DNA of 64,000 bases from an uncultured Lachnospiraceae bacterium (lineage in GTDB: Bacteria > Bacillota > Clostridia > Lachnospirales > Lachnospiraceae): positions 1-64,000 of the forward strand of contig CAJKQE010000003.1 of NCBI GenBank assembly GCA_905201915.1, in the 5' to 3' direction. Of this stretch, positions 26,001-34,820 are shown in pieces. Numbering within the stretch: the first letter of the stretch is position 1; each line of letters begins with the position of its first letter. The notes under the pieces are model-generated. The model made no database searches and was not told where the DNA came from. It was given only the letters and a program-made list of their open reading frames with translations. A program made the position numbers and the translations under genes.

Positions 26001-28060
26001 ACACGAATTTCTGCCTCTTTCTGCATAGTAATGTCTTCCGATATACCAATTGCCCATATAGTCTTTCCCTTCATTCGCTGTATAGGCGTATAAGTTATCT
26101 TCTCCCAATGATATACCTCTTCTTTTGCTCCTGCTCTTACTCGCACTTCAATACTAATAGCTTTATCACTATCTTCAATTTTTCTGTAAAATTCTCTTAT
26201 CAATTCTACATCTTCAGGATGAATACGACCATTTGAAATAACTGTTTCAGGAACATTTTCTACTATCATACCATATCCCTGTAATTTTTGAGACTCGTCT
26301 GTCTGAATAATCTGTTTCTTCCGAACATCCAACTCCCACATTTTTAAACGTGTATTCTTTCTGGCAATCTTAAATAGCTGTTCTGTACGCATCAGCCTTT
26401 CTTCCAGTTCTCGACGCTCTGTAATATCCACAATCATACCCAATAATATTGGTGTTCCATCAATGTGCATAAGAACTCCGGCATTCACATATACCCATCG
26501 TATCTCTCCGTCGCGCCTGCGAATTCTATACTCTAAGACAACTCGTCTTTTATTTTCAACAATTTTTTCCTCGATTTCACGGGTAATTCTTTCTTTATCT
26601 TCTTCGTAAAGAAGACTTTCCGCACAGTTATTCAGCTCTTCTGCCATCTGTTTTTTCGTATATCCATGCAATTCATAATAGCCATCATTGGCATATAACA
26701 CCGGAAATCCTTCTGTCATGGCTGCTTTAAAAATCCCATCGCTGCTACTGTCACTGATTACACGTATTTCTTCATTAATATCCAGCTCTTTTTTATCAAG
26801 GTTTCTGATAATTCCGCTAAATAAATCTGGTTTTCCTTCCACATCTCTTATCATACGCCCTTTACACATCAAATGTACCCATTCACCTTTTGCATTTTGG
26901 GTTCGATATACAATGGTATGTCTGTCAATTCTTCCGTCCAAGACTTCCTGATTACTGCGTAAAAATAGTTCCACATCTTCCGGATGTATTTTCTTACTCC
27001 AAAATACTGCCGCATCATCTAAAATCTGAGATGGTAGGCCGAAATCCAACATCATTTTATAGGAATATTTAAATTTCCCGGTTTTCAAATTTCCTACAAA
27101 AACATAATCATCAATAGTTTCATCTAAGGCATCAAAAAGATATTCCTTATTATATTGAAATGGTGTGATTTCATTTATTTTTCTATGTTTTTCTTCCAAC
27201 TGTTTTTGGGCTTTAAAAATATGATAATCCCTTTTTTGAATATACATCTGCGCATCCACAAGAGAAAGAACATCCGAAACTGTCAGCCTTTCTCTCTCTC
27301 GTATAGTTGCCAGACCGTAACTAAAAGTAACATCATAATCAATCCCCACTGCTTTACGCCTGTCTTTCAACATTTTTAATATCTTTCTCATCCAGATATC
27401 TGCTTCACCAGTATCTTTATTCATAAAGACAATAATAAATTCATCCCCACTTAGTCGTAACACAAAATCCGGCTCAGACAATTCTGCCTTAATTGTCTGA
27501 GCAACGTATGTAAGAAGTCTATCCCCTTCTAAATGTCCATATGCATCATTTACCCATTTTAAGCCATCAATATCATAGAGGACTGCTGTAAACATTTCAT
27601 CTTGTTTTAAATTTCTTAAAACCTCCGCTATCTTTTCTTTTCCTGCTTTTCGGTTCAAAATTCCTGTCAGCTCATCTGTTGCAGCATCTTCGCAAAGCTT
27701 AACGTACTCTGTAATATCAATAGCATTCTGTATATGGTACAGCTTTCCTCCCACATTCTCCAGAATATCCTCTATCAGATATACCTTATCTGTTATTGAA
27801 TTATATTCTTTCCAAAAATACGGTTTACCCATTTCCTGTTTTTTTAATTCATCTATTTTACAAAACTCACATTGTTGCTTTTTATCTTTTTGTAATACTT
27901 CCCAACACTTTTTCCCTACTGGATTTTCCTCATGAAATGTTCGTTTACAACAGTCATTCATATATAATATTTCATTGGTTTCCGCATTCATAACACGTAT
28001 ATTGGAAGTAATTTTATCTAAAATCTTAGAAAAAAACTGTAAGTCAAAATTCTCTCTCAT
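23036..28060 (-). CDS. Giant multi-domain c-di-GMP enzyme (PAS-like, three GGDEF-type, GAF-like, EAL)
   Basis: A 1,674-aa soluble protein. Domains in order: a Cys-rich PAS-like segment (1-120, with C52, C64 and C67), GGDEF 1 with SGDEF (204-208), PAS-like segments at about 300-425, 430-550, 560-690 and 700-820, GGDEF-like 2 with NGDTF (905-909), a second Cys-rich PAS-like segment (about 1000-1100), a GAF-like region (1115-1265), GGDEF-like 3 reduced to SSARF (1345-1349), and an EAL domain (1430-1674). The EAL domain keeps AEAL (1457-1460), the N of NFS, TETI, DDFG, K1600 and E/VE in AEGVETEEQ, and so should hydrolyse c-di-GMP. Only GGDEF 1 looks catalytic, and it lacks the RxxD inhibitory site. 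No membrane helix. It starts 31 nt from the next c-di-GMP gene, in the same direction. Confidence 0.9.
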   Translation of the reverse strand: MRENFDLQFFSKILDKITSNIRVMNAETNEILYMNDCCKRTFHEENPVGKKCWEVLQKDKKQQCEFCKIDELKKQEMGKPYFWKEYNSITDKVYLIEDILENVGGKLYHIQNAIDITEYVKLCEDAATDELTGILNRKAGKEKIAEVLRNLKQDEMFTAVLYDIDGLKWVNDAYGHLEGDRLLTYVAQTIKAELSEPDFVLRLSGDEFIIVFMNKDTGEADIWMRKILKMLKDRRKAVGIDYDVTFSYGLATIRERERLTVSDVLSLVDAQMYIQKRDYHIFKAQKQLEEKHRKINEITPFQYNKEYLFDALDETIDDYVFVGNLKTGKFKYSYKMMLDFGLPSQILDDAAVFWSKKIHPEDVELFLRSNQEVLDGRIDRHTIVYRTQNAKGEWVHLMCKGRMIRDVEGKPDLFSGIIRNLDKKELDINEEIRVISDSSSDGIFKAAMTEGFPVLYANDGYYELHGYTKKQMAEELNNCAESLLYEEDKERITREIEEKIVENKRRVVLEYRIRRRDGEIRWVYVNAGVLMHIDGTPILLGMIVDITERRELEERLMRTEQLFKIARKNTRLKMWELDVRKKQIIQTDESQKLQGYGMIVENVPETVISNGRIHPEDVELIREFYRKIEDSDKAISIEVRVRAGAKEEVYHWEKITYTPIQRMKGKTIWAIGISEDITMQKEAEIRVFEEERLRELLSEDMICSFQINLSQNRLENFWDCLNGKGEVKVPEQGYEGVYYKIFETIAIEDDRKRFEQLCAPEKMNPEVLKERQSFNLEIRQKQKSGLILWVALNLRVMRSPESGEIFLFGYLKDIDLLKRRELSLKQKAELDELSGFYNFKTAKLLIDESLKKAKRDSCALVLLDVDNFKKINENGGFLTGDEILKAVSSQLKKSILIPCIKARVNGDTFLLFFYNLKEPDSMRENMERIRENISRKYSIEGKEFDVTVSAGMALNFAADMSYEQMYKYSGYALQAAKREGKDKLRMFRDIEKIEDGKDIHITVNPETYEIINMNATGRVAFDMTGLSDINIKCHELLYNNPEVCSFCYKNMNLDEEQVWKCFLPRLNKAMQVQVQDVMRDGKRVRKIHVREKDIESQKTESMFVLNLLKESYKQLERGESHCSVLFTFMKYIADTFQASYVALYERDKTATTLRVEQSWKAEDFSEQESFNLEVDKVESLFKTVFPKDTIFILDQNSVGYTEAQEIYGKDAVPLPLILTGNFKKGRLISMVALEYVKEDKMSFKILETIAEFMHQIGSVFDLRKKYEDAMQYDQKTGILNYQSYMEYLERINEDIHSTFGIFGIHIASLKDYNRHYGTNAGDNLLKTTADVLAEFFGRDNCFRVSSARFFAVYPNITYENFQQRCEKVKECLEKQHNGMFADARVWGEQVISVEKLQQQVEEKLQIALAKLRILNLENSQNTVADNLKQLKNVIESGKFRTFFQPKANVETGEICGAEALIRYYDEKTGIVPPGRFLPQIEKAGFIRLIDLFILKDSCRILKKWIESGWKPFPISLNFSRATILEPGILEETNEIVESIGVPKELIQIEVTETIGSIDTSSLKEIVEQFTEAGYKIALDDFGAEYSNIYVLYSLKLNALKLDRRIVNDIYHDKRARFVVENVIHICKELQIECVAEGVETEEQLGVLKEMECDVMQGYFLNKPLPETEFEKLYI

Positions 28061-28090
28061 GAAATTTTTATCCCCTTTATAAAGTCCTTC

Positions 28091-30160
28091 TCACTTTCCA
28101 CCTGTATCTATAGCAATTTCTAAACGTGCCATTTTCCCATTCCAAGGAATCAATTTATCTTTTATTATAAAATGTCTCTCTAAAAACAAATTATCTCTTT
28201 CCCATACCTGAAATTTTTCTCTTTGCAATTTACAATTATTACAATATTCACAAGATGTATCGCTTCCTTGAAATACCTGATAACATTTATGTCCTTTATA
28301 ATCATAAATACCTGTTAATTTTCTGGCAGCCAAGTTCATATAATAAAGTTCACAAGTATCTACGTCACTGACATAAATAATTTCATCCATTCCTTCTACA
28401 ATATTGACGATTTCATCTTTTTCGTTTTCAACTATAACATTTTCTTTTTCGATAATACTCATCTGATATAAGTCATTCTCTCTTTTTACTCTTTCCTGGT
28501 ATTCCGGCTTCTCTTTATATATATACAATTTTTCAAATTCTTCTTTCGTATATGGCTTTGCGAAAAGGAATCCCTGAAGCAAATCAGGACTTAATTGCTG
28601 CAATGCTGCCAGTTCTTCTTCTGTTTCAACCCCTTCGCAGCAAACCTGTATCTGCGCAGAATGTGCCAGCTTAATAATATTGCTTAGCAAACGGTAATTA
28701 TAATTATTACAATAAATTTGGCTTACAAAACAACGATCTATTTTCGTTTCATCTACATCAATACTCTTTAAATATCCTAAACTGGAATACCCTGTTCCAA
28801 AATCATCAATAGAAATATGAATTCCATACCTTTTCCACTCATAAAAAATTTTATTAAAATAGCTATAATTCTGAAGCTGCATACTCTCTGTGACTTCCAA
28901 CGTAAGTGCATTTCCCGGTATTCCAGCTTCTTCAATAATATCCAGAACAGTCTTGGTAATACTTTCCTGGCATAACTGTACATAGGAAATATTAACGCTA
29001 ATATGAAAATCTGTAAAAATCCTCCTCCAACTTGCACACTGTCTTGCAGCTGTTTTCAATACCCAGTTTCCCACCTCACAAATCAATCCGCTTTGCTCTA
29101 AAATAGGAATAAATTTTGCCGGGCTAATCAAACCTTCCGTAGGTGATTGATAACGAAGCAACGCTTCTGCTCCATAAATCTGAAAATTCTCCCCCTTTAT
29201 CTGTGGTTGATAACAAAGGTAAAATCCTTCACAATGATTATTTACAGACTCTTTCAATTCATCCTGAAGCTTAATCCAATCTAAGCTTTTTTGATAATCC
29301 TCAGAAGAAAAGAAAGCCAACAGATTCTTCCCTTCGCGCTTTGCCCTGTCTAAAGCATTCTCCGCATACTGATATAAATATCCAATGTCTTCTCCTTCTG
29401 AATAAGATACAGCCCCTGCAGAGGCAGTACAACAATCCTTCAATTCCGTTTTTACAGAATTATAAAATTCTACAACCTCTTCTCTTCCTTTATTCGGAAA
29501 GTTTACTGCAAAACAATCTCCATCCAGTCTATATAACTTAATGAGATAATCTGCTTTTTCCTCCAAAACCACAGCTATCTTTTTAAGTAAATCGTTCCCA
29601 AACTCTCTTCCATTTTTCACATTGATATTTTTAAAATTATCAATATCTAAAATCATCAAATACCCGTCATCATTTTTCAGATATTTTCCCATGTCTTCTT
29701 TTAGTTTCTCACTATTCCAAAGTCCTGTAAGACTATCCAACTCTCGTCTTACCGCACTTTCCGATACGTTACCAATTAAAAATGCCGGAGTTCCATCTTC
29801 TTTCTTTAATACAGTTCCACGACAAACAATCCAAACTCTGTTTCCATTTTTATCGACAAGGCGATACTCCATACAATGGTTGTCATTTTCTCCACAGGTA
29901 ATTCTGTTTATCTCACATTTTAACGATTCTAGGTCCTTTGGGTATACAATCTTACGCCATTCTGAAAGTGGAATACCACCTTTCTCTGAAACAATAGGGT
30001 ACTTCTCACAAATTTTTTCTGTAAAATAAATTCTATCATTTATAAGGTCATACAAATAGAAATAATCATCCGTACTATCATCTAAAAATCGAATTGTCTG
30101 CATATATATCTTTAATTCTTTATCTAAGCTTATCTGACTGTCCATTTTCTTCCTCTTCAT
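28091..30160 (-). CDS. PAS-GGDEF(degenerate)-EAL-PAS protein, probable c-di-GMP phosphodiesterase
   Basis: A 689-aa soluble protein. A PAS domain (about 25-140) precedes a GGDEF domain whose motif is DGDCF (213-217), so cyclase activity is unlikely. The EAL domain (300-555) retains AEAL (331-334), NIS, TESM, IDDFG, ETKIDR and CEGVETEEE, and should be an active phosphodiesterase. A C-terminal PAS-like segment (585-689) has the Cys cluster C626, C637, C640 and C643, related to that of the larger protein. The start overlaps the 3' end of the upstream cyclase gene by about 41 nt; ATG 30145 (after AGAGGAAG) is an alternative start. It lies in a three-gene unit of opposing c-di-GMP activities. Confidence 0.88.
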   Translation of the reverse strand: MKRKKMDSQISLDKELKIYMQTIRFLDDSTDDYFYLYDLINDRIYFTEKICEKYPIVSEKGGIPLSEWRKIVYPKDLESLKCEINRITCGENDNHCMEYRLVDKNGNRVWIVCRGTVLKKEDGTPAFLIGNVSESAVRRELDSLTGLWNSEKLKEDMGKYLKNDDGYLMILDIDNFKNINVKNGREFGNDLLKKIAVVLEEKADYLIKLYRLDGDCFAVNFPNKGREEVVEFYNSVKTELKDCCTASAGAVSYSEGEDIGYLYQYAENALDRAKREGKNLLAFFSSEDYQKSLDWIKLQDELKESVNNHCEGFYLCYQPQIKGENFQIYGAEALLRYQSPTEGLISPAKFIPILEQSGLICEVGNWVLKTAARQCASWRRIFTDFHISVNISYVQLCQESITKTVLDIIEEAGIPGNALTLEVTESMQLQNYSYFNKIFYEWKRYGIHISIDDFGTGYSSLGYLKSIDVDETKIDRCFVSQIYCNNYNYRLLSNIIKLAHSAQIQVCCEGVETEEELAALQQLSPDLLQGFLFAKPYTKEEFEKLYIYKEKPEYQERVKRENDLYQMSIIEKENVIVENEKDEIVNIVEGMDEIIYVSDVDTCELYYMNLAARKLTGIYDYKGHKCYQVFQGSDTSCEYCNNCKLQREKFQVWERDNLFLERHFIIKDKLIPWNGKMARLEIAIDTGGK

Positions 30161-32000
30161 ATATTTTAAAACTATTTTTTTTCTCTCTTTTCACCTGATA
30201 AAGCGCCTCATCTGCTCTACGATACATTTCATGAATTTCTATATCTGCGTCAGAAATTAGTGCAACTCCCACAGATGCGGTAATCCGTACGGTTTTTCCA
30301 TTCTTTTCGTAAACCTTGTCTAATTTTTTCAAAAGACTGGAAATGTTACGACTGACTGCCTCTCTTGGAATATCTTTTAGGAAAACAATAAATTCATCTC
30401 CTCCTAATCGTCCTATGACATCATAGCTCCGAAAATGCCTTTTTAAAATTTCTGCTATATCCTGAAGTGCTTGATCTCCTATTTGATGTCCCAAAGTATC
30501 ATTCAAAACTTTAAAATTGTCTATGTCTAAAATTACATAGGCATGAACAATCCCCGGTTTCTTCTCAAAAGTCTTTCGAAGAATTTCTATTTTCTCCTTA
30601 CTGCTGTTTCGATTATATAAGCCTGTCAGCGAATCTCTGTCTGCCTTATCTCGAATTTTCTGCTTTTCTGTATAATCCTCTATCATACCAATACACTGAC
30701 GAACATTTCCTTTTTCGTCTATCGGTGTTACAAGCTGAATTCGAAGATACATCATCTTTCCATCTTTCATAAAAGATACCAGAAAATCTCGTTTACCCTT
30801 TTTTGTTTTCATGTTTTCAAAAATCTGTTCCAGCTGTTGATAAAGCTCTTGATTTTCTGAACAATATCCTTTAAATACTTCCTGAAGATTCTGCGCCTCT
30901 TCCGGTAGTACTAAATCTCCTAATTTTCTATTGATGAACCTAAGCTTCTTTGATTCCATTTCATAATTCATAATTATAAAACCGGATTTTTCTGCTGCGA
31001 TCAACATAACTTCTTCATCCAACAATAATTTTTCATTAAAGTCTTTCACCTGTTTTCTTTCCTGACTGGAATAATATAAAATTAACAGGAAAAGAAGTAA
31101 GATAGCCAAAACAATTTTTAATACCATAATGTATGCATTATGATTTAACATATAATCTACAGACTTTGTTATCTCTGAAAAATCTATAACACTAACTACA
31201 CACCAATCATTTAACTTTAAAGGTATGAAATATATAATTTCTTTAGATTTCCCATCTGTAACTTCTGTATAAATCTGTTCGTGGTTCTGAATCTTTTTTC
31301 GAATTTCTTCCGCACCTATCTGGCTTTCCAGACTTCCGATTCCATCAAAAATATTATCCTTTTTTCCAATAAGTGTAGATTTATTTTTGCTAATATAATT
31401 TCCATTCAAATCGACAATTTGAATATAAGTATTTTTGCCTTCGAGAACCGTATTATCATAAATTTTAAAAAAATCCAATTCGCTTACTCCGTAAAGAACT
31501 CCTACTGCTTCGTTTGCTTCATTTAAAATTGGAACTGCAATAATACAAATCTGTTTTTCTACAATATCGGAATATCTTATTTCTGTAGTTCCATGTTTTT
31601 TTTCTATGCATGTGCGAAAGTATTTCTTATTATCAAGATTTAATACTTCCCCATTTGTAACTAGAGCATTTCCTTCCTTATCTGCAATTCCCATTCTCTG
31701 GAATCCTACATCTCTCTTATCCAAAAAATCACTGAGATATTTTACATTTTCCTTACTTGCAACATTTTCCTCCTGAATATATTCGGTCAAACCATATAAA
31801 AGATTTACAAGACCTTCCAGTCTCTTTTCTACCACCGCACATCCCTGCATAGAAAGATTTTTCATTTCTTCAATCTGCATATCGTAAATACGTCGATGTG
31901 TCAACCTATAAAATTTAAATAAAGTACAACTAATAAAAATTATCGTCACTGCTAAAAAACTTAGAATAAAAATATATTTTTTCTTTCCTTTATTCTTCAT
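30120..32000 (-). CDS. Membrane-bound diguanylate cyclase with extracellular Cache sensor
   Basis: A 626-aa protein: TM 1 (about 9-29), an extracellular double-Cache region (35-285), TM 2 (289-310), a PAS-like domain (325-445) and a GGDEF domain (455-612). The active site is intact, GGDEF at 533-537, with the RxxD product-inhibition site (R524-SYD) five residues upstream. It should make c-di-GMP from two GTP in response to an outside signal that I cannot identify. Being first in the unit, followed by two EAL proteins, it could form a tunable module controlling surface structures such as the pili encoded next door; that link is inference. Confidence 0.92.
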   Translation of the reverse strand: MKNKGKKKYIFILSFLAVTIIFISCTLFKFYRLTHRRIYDMQIEEMKNLSMQGCAVVEKRLEGLVNLLYGLTEYIQEENVASKENVKYLSDFLDKRDVGFQRMGIADKEGNALVTNGEVLNLDNKKYFRTCIEKKHGTTEIRYSDIVEKQICIIAVPILNEANEAVGVLYGVSELDFFKIYDNTVLEGKNTYIQIVDLNGNYISKNKSTLIGKKDNIFDGIGSLESQIGAEEIRKKIQNHEQIYTEVTDGKSKEIIYFIPLKLNDWCVVSVIDFSEITKSVDYMLNHNAYIMVLKIVLAILLLFLLILYYSSQERKQVKDFNEKLLLDEEVMLIAAEKSGFIIMNYEMESKKLRFINRKLGDLVLPEEAQNLQEVFKGYCSENQELYQQLEQIFENMKTKKGKRDFLVSFMKDGKMMYLRIQLVTPIDEKGNVRQCIGMIEDYTEKQKIRDKADRDSLTGLYNRNSSKEKIEILRKTFEKKPGIVHAYVILDIDNFKVLNDTLGHQIGDQALQDIAEILKRHFRSYDVIGRLGGDEFIVFLKDIPREAVSRNISSLLKKLDKVYEKNGKTVRITASVGVALISDADIEIHEMYRRADEALYQVKREKKNSFKIYEEEENGQSDKLR

Positions 32001-32063
32001 AAGACTCTCCCCTGCTCAGTTAAATATTCAACTATATTTTATCATTATTTTAAAGAAAAACAA

Positions 32064-32111
32064 ACCAAAAAGAGCTATTACTTGATAGATTATCTATCCC
32101 AGTAATAGCTC
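32064..32111 (-). terminator. Terminator of the GH38-manA operon
   Basis: Minus strand GAGCTATTACT pairs with AGTAATAGCTC, with an inner GATAGAT/ATCTATC stem, then TTTTTGGTTTG. It begins 17 nt after the manA stop codon. Confidence 0.85.
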
Positions 32112-32127
32112 CCTCTTAATTTTATTT

Positions 32128-33072
32128 TTATTCCACTGTTGTAATTAACGCTTCACAACTTCCGTTAATTTCATATTCACCACTTCCTGCTGACATAAAG
32201 AAGCTGTCGCCCTTTCTATAAGGAATTTTTTCTTCTCCACAGGAAATTGTTCCTTCACCTTCCATAATTAAAATACTTACGAAAGAGTCTTCATTCACAG
32301 AACCTTTTACGTTACTTATTAGTTTTCCGTCCATGTTCAGACAGTCTACTGTGAAATAGTCACAGCTTGCAACATGAGGATAACAAGTATTTTTTCTGGA
32401 AATCGGAACGCGGTTGGTTACTTCCACTGCTTTATCAATGTGTAACTCTCTCTTCTTTCCATCTTTTCCTACACGGCCAAAATCATATACTCTGTAAGTC
32501 ACGTTGGAGTTCTGCTGGATTTCTGCAATAACAATTCCTTTTCCGATTGCATGAATAGTTCCTGCTTCAATAAACAGCACATCACCTTTCTGTACCGGAA
32601 CTGCATTTAAAACTTCCAACAAAGTATCTGTCTTAATTCTTTCTTCGAATTCTTCTTTGCTGACTTCTTTTTTAAATCCGTAATAAAGGAAAGCACCTTC
32701 TTCACAATCCATAATGTACCACATTTCTGTCTTTCCATACTGTCCTTCATTTTTCAGAGCGTATTCATTATCAGGATGTACCTGAATGGAAAGATTATCC
32801 TTCGCATCAATAAATTTAACCAGAATAGGAAATTCTTCAAATTTCTGACAGTTATTTCCCAGTACTTTTTTTCCTTCTAAGTCAATGTATTCCTGCAATG
32901 TTTTGCCTGCATAAGAACCATTTACAACATAAGAAGGTCCGTCCGGATGACAGGAAAGTTCCCAGCTTTCTGCCAGAATATCACCATCAAATTCTTTGTT
33001 ATATTTCTCTACCAGACGATGTCCGCCCCATAAATAGTCTTTATAACTTGGACGTAATTTTAATAATGCCAT
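32128..33072 (-). CDS. manA: Mannose-6-phosphate isomerase, class I (short type)
   Basis: A 314-aa enzyme of the short Bacillus-like ManA type. It interconverts mannose 6-phosphate and fructose 6-phosphate. Zinc ligands fit Q97 and H99 (SIQVHPDN), E116 (KTEMWYI) and H174 (AGTIHAIGKG). The family motif YRVYDFGR is present at about 213-220. It is the last gene of a four-gene unit after the phosphosugar mutase, 4 nt downstream of it, and completes conversion of mannose-1-phosphate or mannose from the glycosidases to glycolysis. The C-terminal cupin half (240-314) is normal. Confidence 0.93.
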   Translation of the reverse strand: MALLKLRPSYKDYLWGGHRLVEKYNKEFDGDILAESWELSCHPDGPSYVVNGSYAGKTLQEYIDLEGKKVLGNNCQKFEEFPILVKFIDAKDNLSIQVHPDNEYALKNEGQYGKTEMWYIMDCEEGAFLYYGFKKEVSKEEFEERIKTDTLLEVLNAVPVQKGDVLFIEAGTIHAIGKGIVIAEIQQNSNVTYRVYDFGRVGKDGKKRELHIDKAVEVTNRVPISRKNTCYPHVASCDYFTVDCLNMDGKLISNVKGSVNEDSFVSILIMEGEGTISCGEEKIPYRKGDSFFMSAGSGEYEINGSCEALITTVE

Positions 33073-33076
33073 TTTC

Positions 33077-34807
33077 TTATTCCTCCTCTGCCAACGCTCT
33101 GACTCCGCACATCAATGTGTTCATTTTTTCTTCTGCATCTTCGCTGTCTGTTCCTCTTACGCCTACATAGAATTTAATCTTCGGCTCTGTTCCTGATGGA
33201 CGAACACAGCACCATGCGTCATTTTCTAATTCAAAATAAAGTACGTTAGATTTTGGTAATCCAGTACCGTTTTCTTCTCCTGTTTTTGGATTTTTCACAA
33301 TACCCAGTTCATAATCACGTAATGCCAAAACTTCAGATCCGCCCAACTCTGTAGGAACTTCTTTACGGATTTTTTCCATAATAGCAGCAATCTGTTTTGC
33401 TCCATTTTGACCTTTTAAAGTAATTGTACATAAATCTTCTTTATAGAAACCGTAAGTTTCAAAAAGATTATTCATTTGCTCGCAAAGAGTAATACCCTTG
33501 TCCATATAGTAAGCCGCTGCTTCACATAAAGCCATAACTGCAACAACAGCGTCTTTATCTCTGGCATGAGTACCTTCCAGACAACCATAGCTTTCTTCAT
33601 ATCCAAACAGGAATTCATTGGAATGTTCCTGCTCAAAGAACTTAATCTGCTCACCAATATACTTAAATCCTGTAAGCGTTTCAATGAGTTTTACATTATA
33701 AGCTTTTGCAATTCTCTTTGCCATTTTTCCAGATACAATTGTAGTAACTACTGCTCCGTTTTCAGGAAGAATACCCAGCTCTTTCTTCTGAGAAAGAAGA
33801 TATTCCAAAATCAGCATACCGGACATATTTCCTGTAAAGCTCTTGTACTCTCCGTCTGCCGGATCTTTTGCATAGATACCTAAACGGTCAGCATCCGGAT
33901 CTGTAGCCAGAATTAAATCTGCATCCTTCTCTTTTGCAAGTTCTAATGCTAATGCAAATGCTTTTTTATCTTCTGGATTTGGATAAGGAACTGTTGGGAA
34001 GTTTCCATCAGGAAGCTCCTGTTCTTTTACCACGTATACATTTTCAAATCCCAGTTCTTTCAAAATACGGCGTACAGGAATATTACCTGTTCCATGTAAA
34101 GGAGTATATACAATCTTAATCTTGTCTGCCTGACGTTTAATTGCTTCCGGACGCAATACCAGTTTCTTCAAAGCTTCAATATAGCGATCATCCATATCAG
34201 CGCCAATGATTTCACAAAGTCCTGCTTCCATCGCTTTCTCACGGTTCATGGTTTTTACTTCATCGTAAGATTCAATGGCATTTACTTCTGCAATAATATC
34301 TTTATCACGAGGCGCTGTAATCTGAGCACCGTCTTCCCAGTATACTTTATATCCATTATACTCTGCCGGATTGTGGCTTGCTGTAACAACTACACCTGCT
34401 GTACAGCCAAGTTCTCTAAGTGCAAAGGACAGCATTGGTGTGGGGCGAAGTTCAGGGAAAATATATGCCTTGATGCCGTTTGCAGCCATACAAAGAGCTG
34501 TTTCCCATGCAAATTCTGTGGATTTATTTCTGGAGTCATAAGCAATGGCAATTCCTTTTTCCTGTGCATTTTCTTTCAGGATATAATTTGCCAAGCCCTG
34601 TGTTGCTTTTCTTACTGTGTAACGGTTCATTCTGTTTGTACCCGCTCCGATGATACCACGAAGACCTCCGGTTCCAAATTCCAGATTTTTATAAAATCTT
34701 TCTTCTATTTCTTCTTCATTGTCAGAAATACTTCTTAATTCTGCTTTTGTGTCCTCATCAAAATAAGGGGATTCACACCAAAAATTATAGCTTTCTCTAA
34801 TATCCAT
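33077..34807 (-). CDS. Phospho-sugar mutase (phosphoglucomutase/phosphomannomutase family)
   Basis: A 576-aa alpha-D-phosphohexomutase of the PgcA-like length. The active-site serine is S144 in TASHNPAEYNGYK. The metal-binding loop is DPDADRLGIY, the sugar-binding loop FGYEESYGCL and the phosphate-binding loop RPSGTEPKIKFYVG. These enzymes interconvert hexose 1- and 6-phosphates. Placed between glycosidases and manA, and with a GH130 phosphorylase in the neighbouring operon, a phosphomannomutase role (mannose-1-P to mannose-6-P) is the likely local use; glucose specificity cannot be excluded. It lies 13 nt after the GH3 gene. Confidence 0.9.
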   Translation of the reverse strand: MDIRESYNFWCESPYFDEDTKAELRSISDNEEEIEERFYKNLEFGTGGLRGIIGAGTNRMNRYTVRKATQGLANYILKENAQEKGIAIAYDSRNKSTEFAWETALCMAANGIKAYIFPELRPTPMLSFALRELGCTAGVVVTASHNPAEYNGYKVYWEDGAQITAPRDKDIIAEVNAIESYDEVKTMNREKAMEAGLCEIIGADMDDRYIEALKKLVLRPEAIKRQADKIKIVYTPLHGTGNIPVRRILKELGFENVYVVKEQELPDGNFPTVPYPNPEDKKAFALALELAKEKDADLILATDPDADRLGIYAKDPADGEYKSFTGNMSGMLILEYLLSQKKELGILPENGAVVTTIVSGKMAKRIAKAYNVKLIETLTGFKYIGEQIKFFEQEHSNEFLFGYEESYGCLEGTHARDKDAVVAVMALCEAAAYYMDKGITLCEQMNNLFETYGFYKEDLCTITLKGQNGAKQIAAIMEKIRKEVPTELGGSEVLALRDYELGIVKNPKTGEENGTGLPKSNVLYFELENDAWCCVRPSGTEPKIKFYVGVRGTDSEDAEEKMNTLMCGVRALAEEE

Positions 34808-34820
34808 ATCTCTTTTCTCC

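Noticed and set aside
28091..30160. Overlap of the EAL gene with the cyclase gene considered as one broken fusion
   Set aside because: The upstream protein ends normally after its GGDEF domain, and the downstream protein has a good start.
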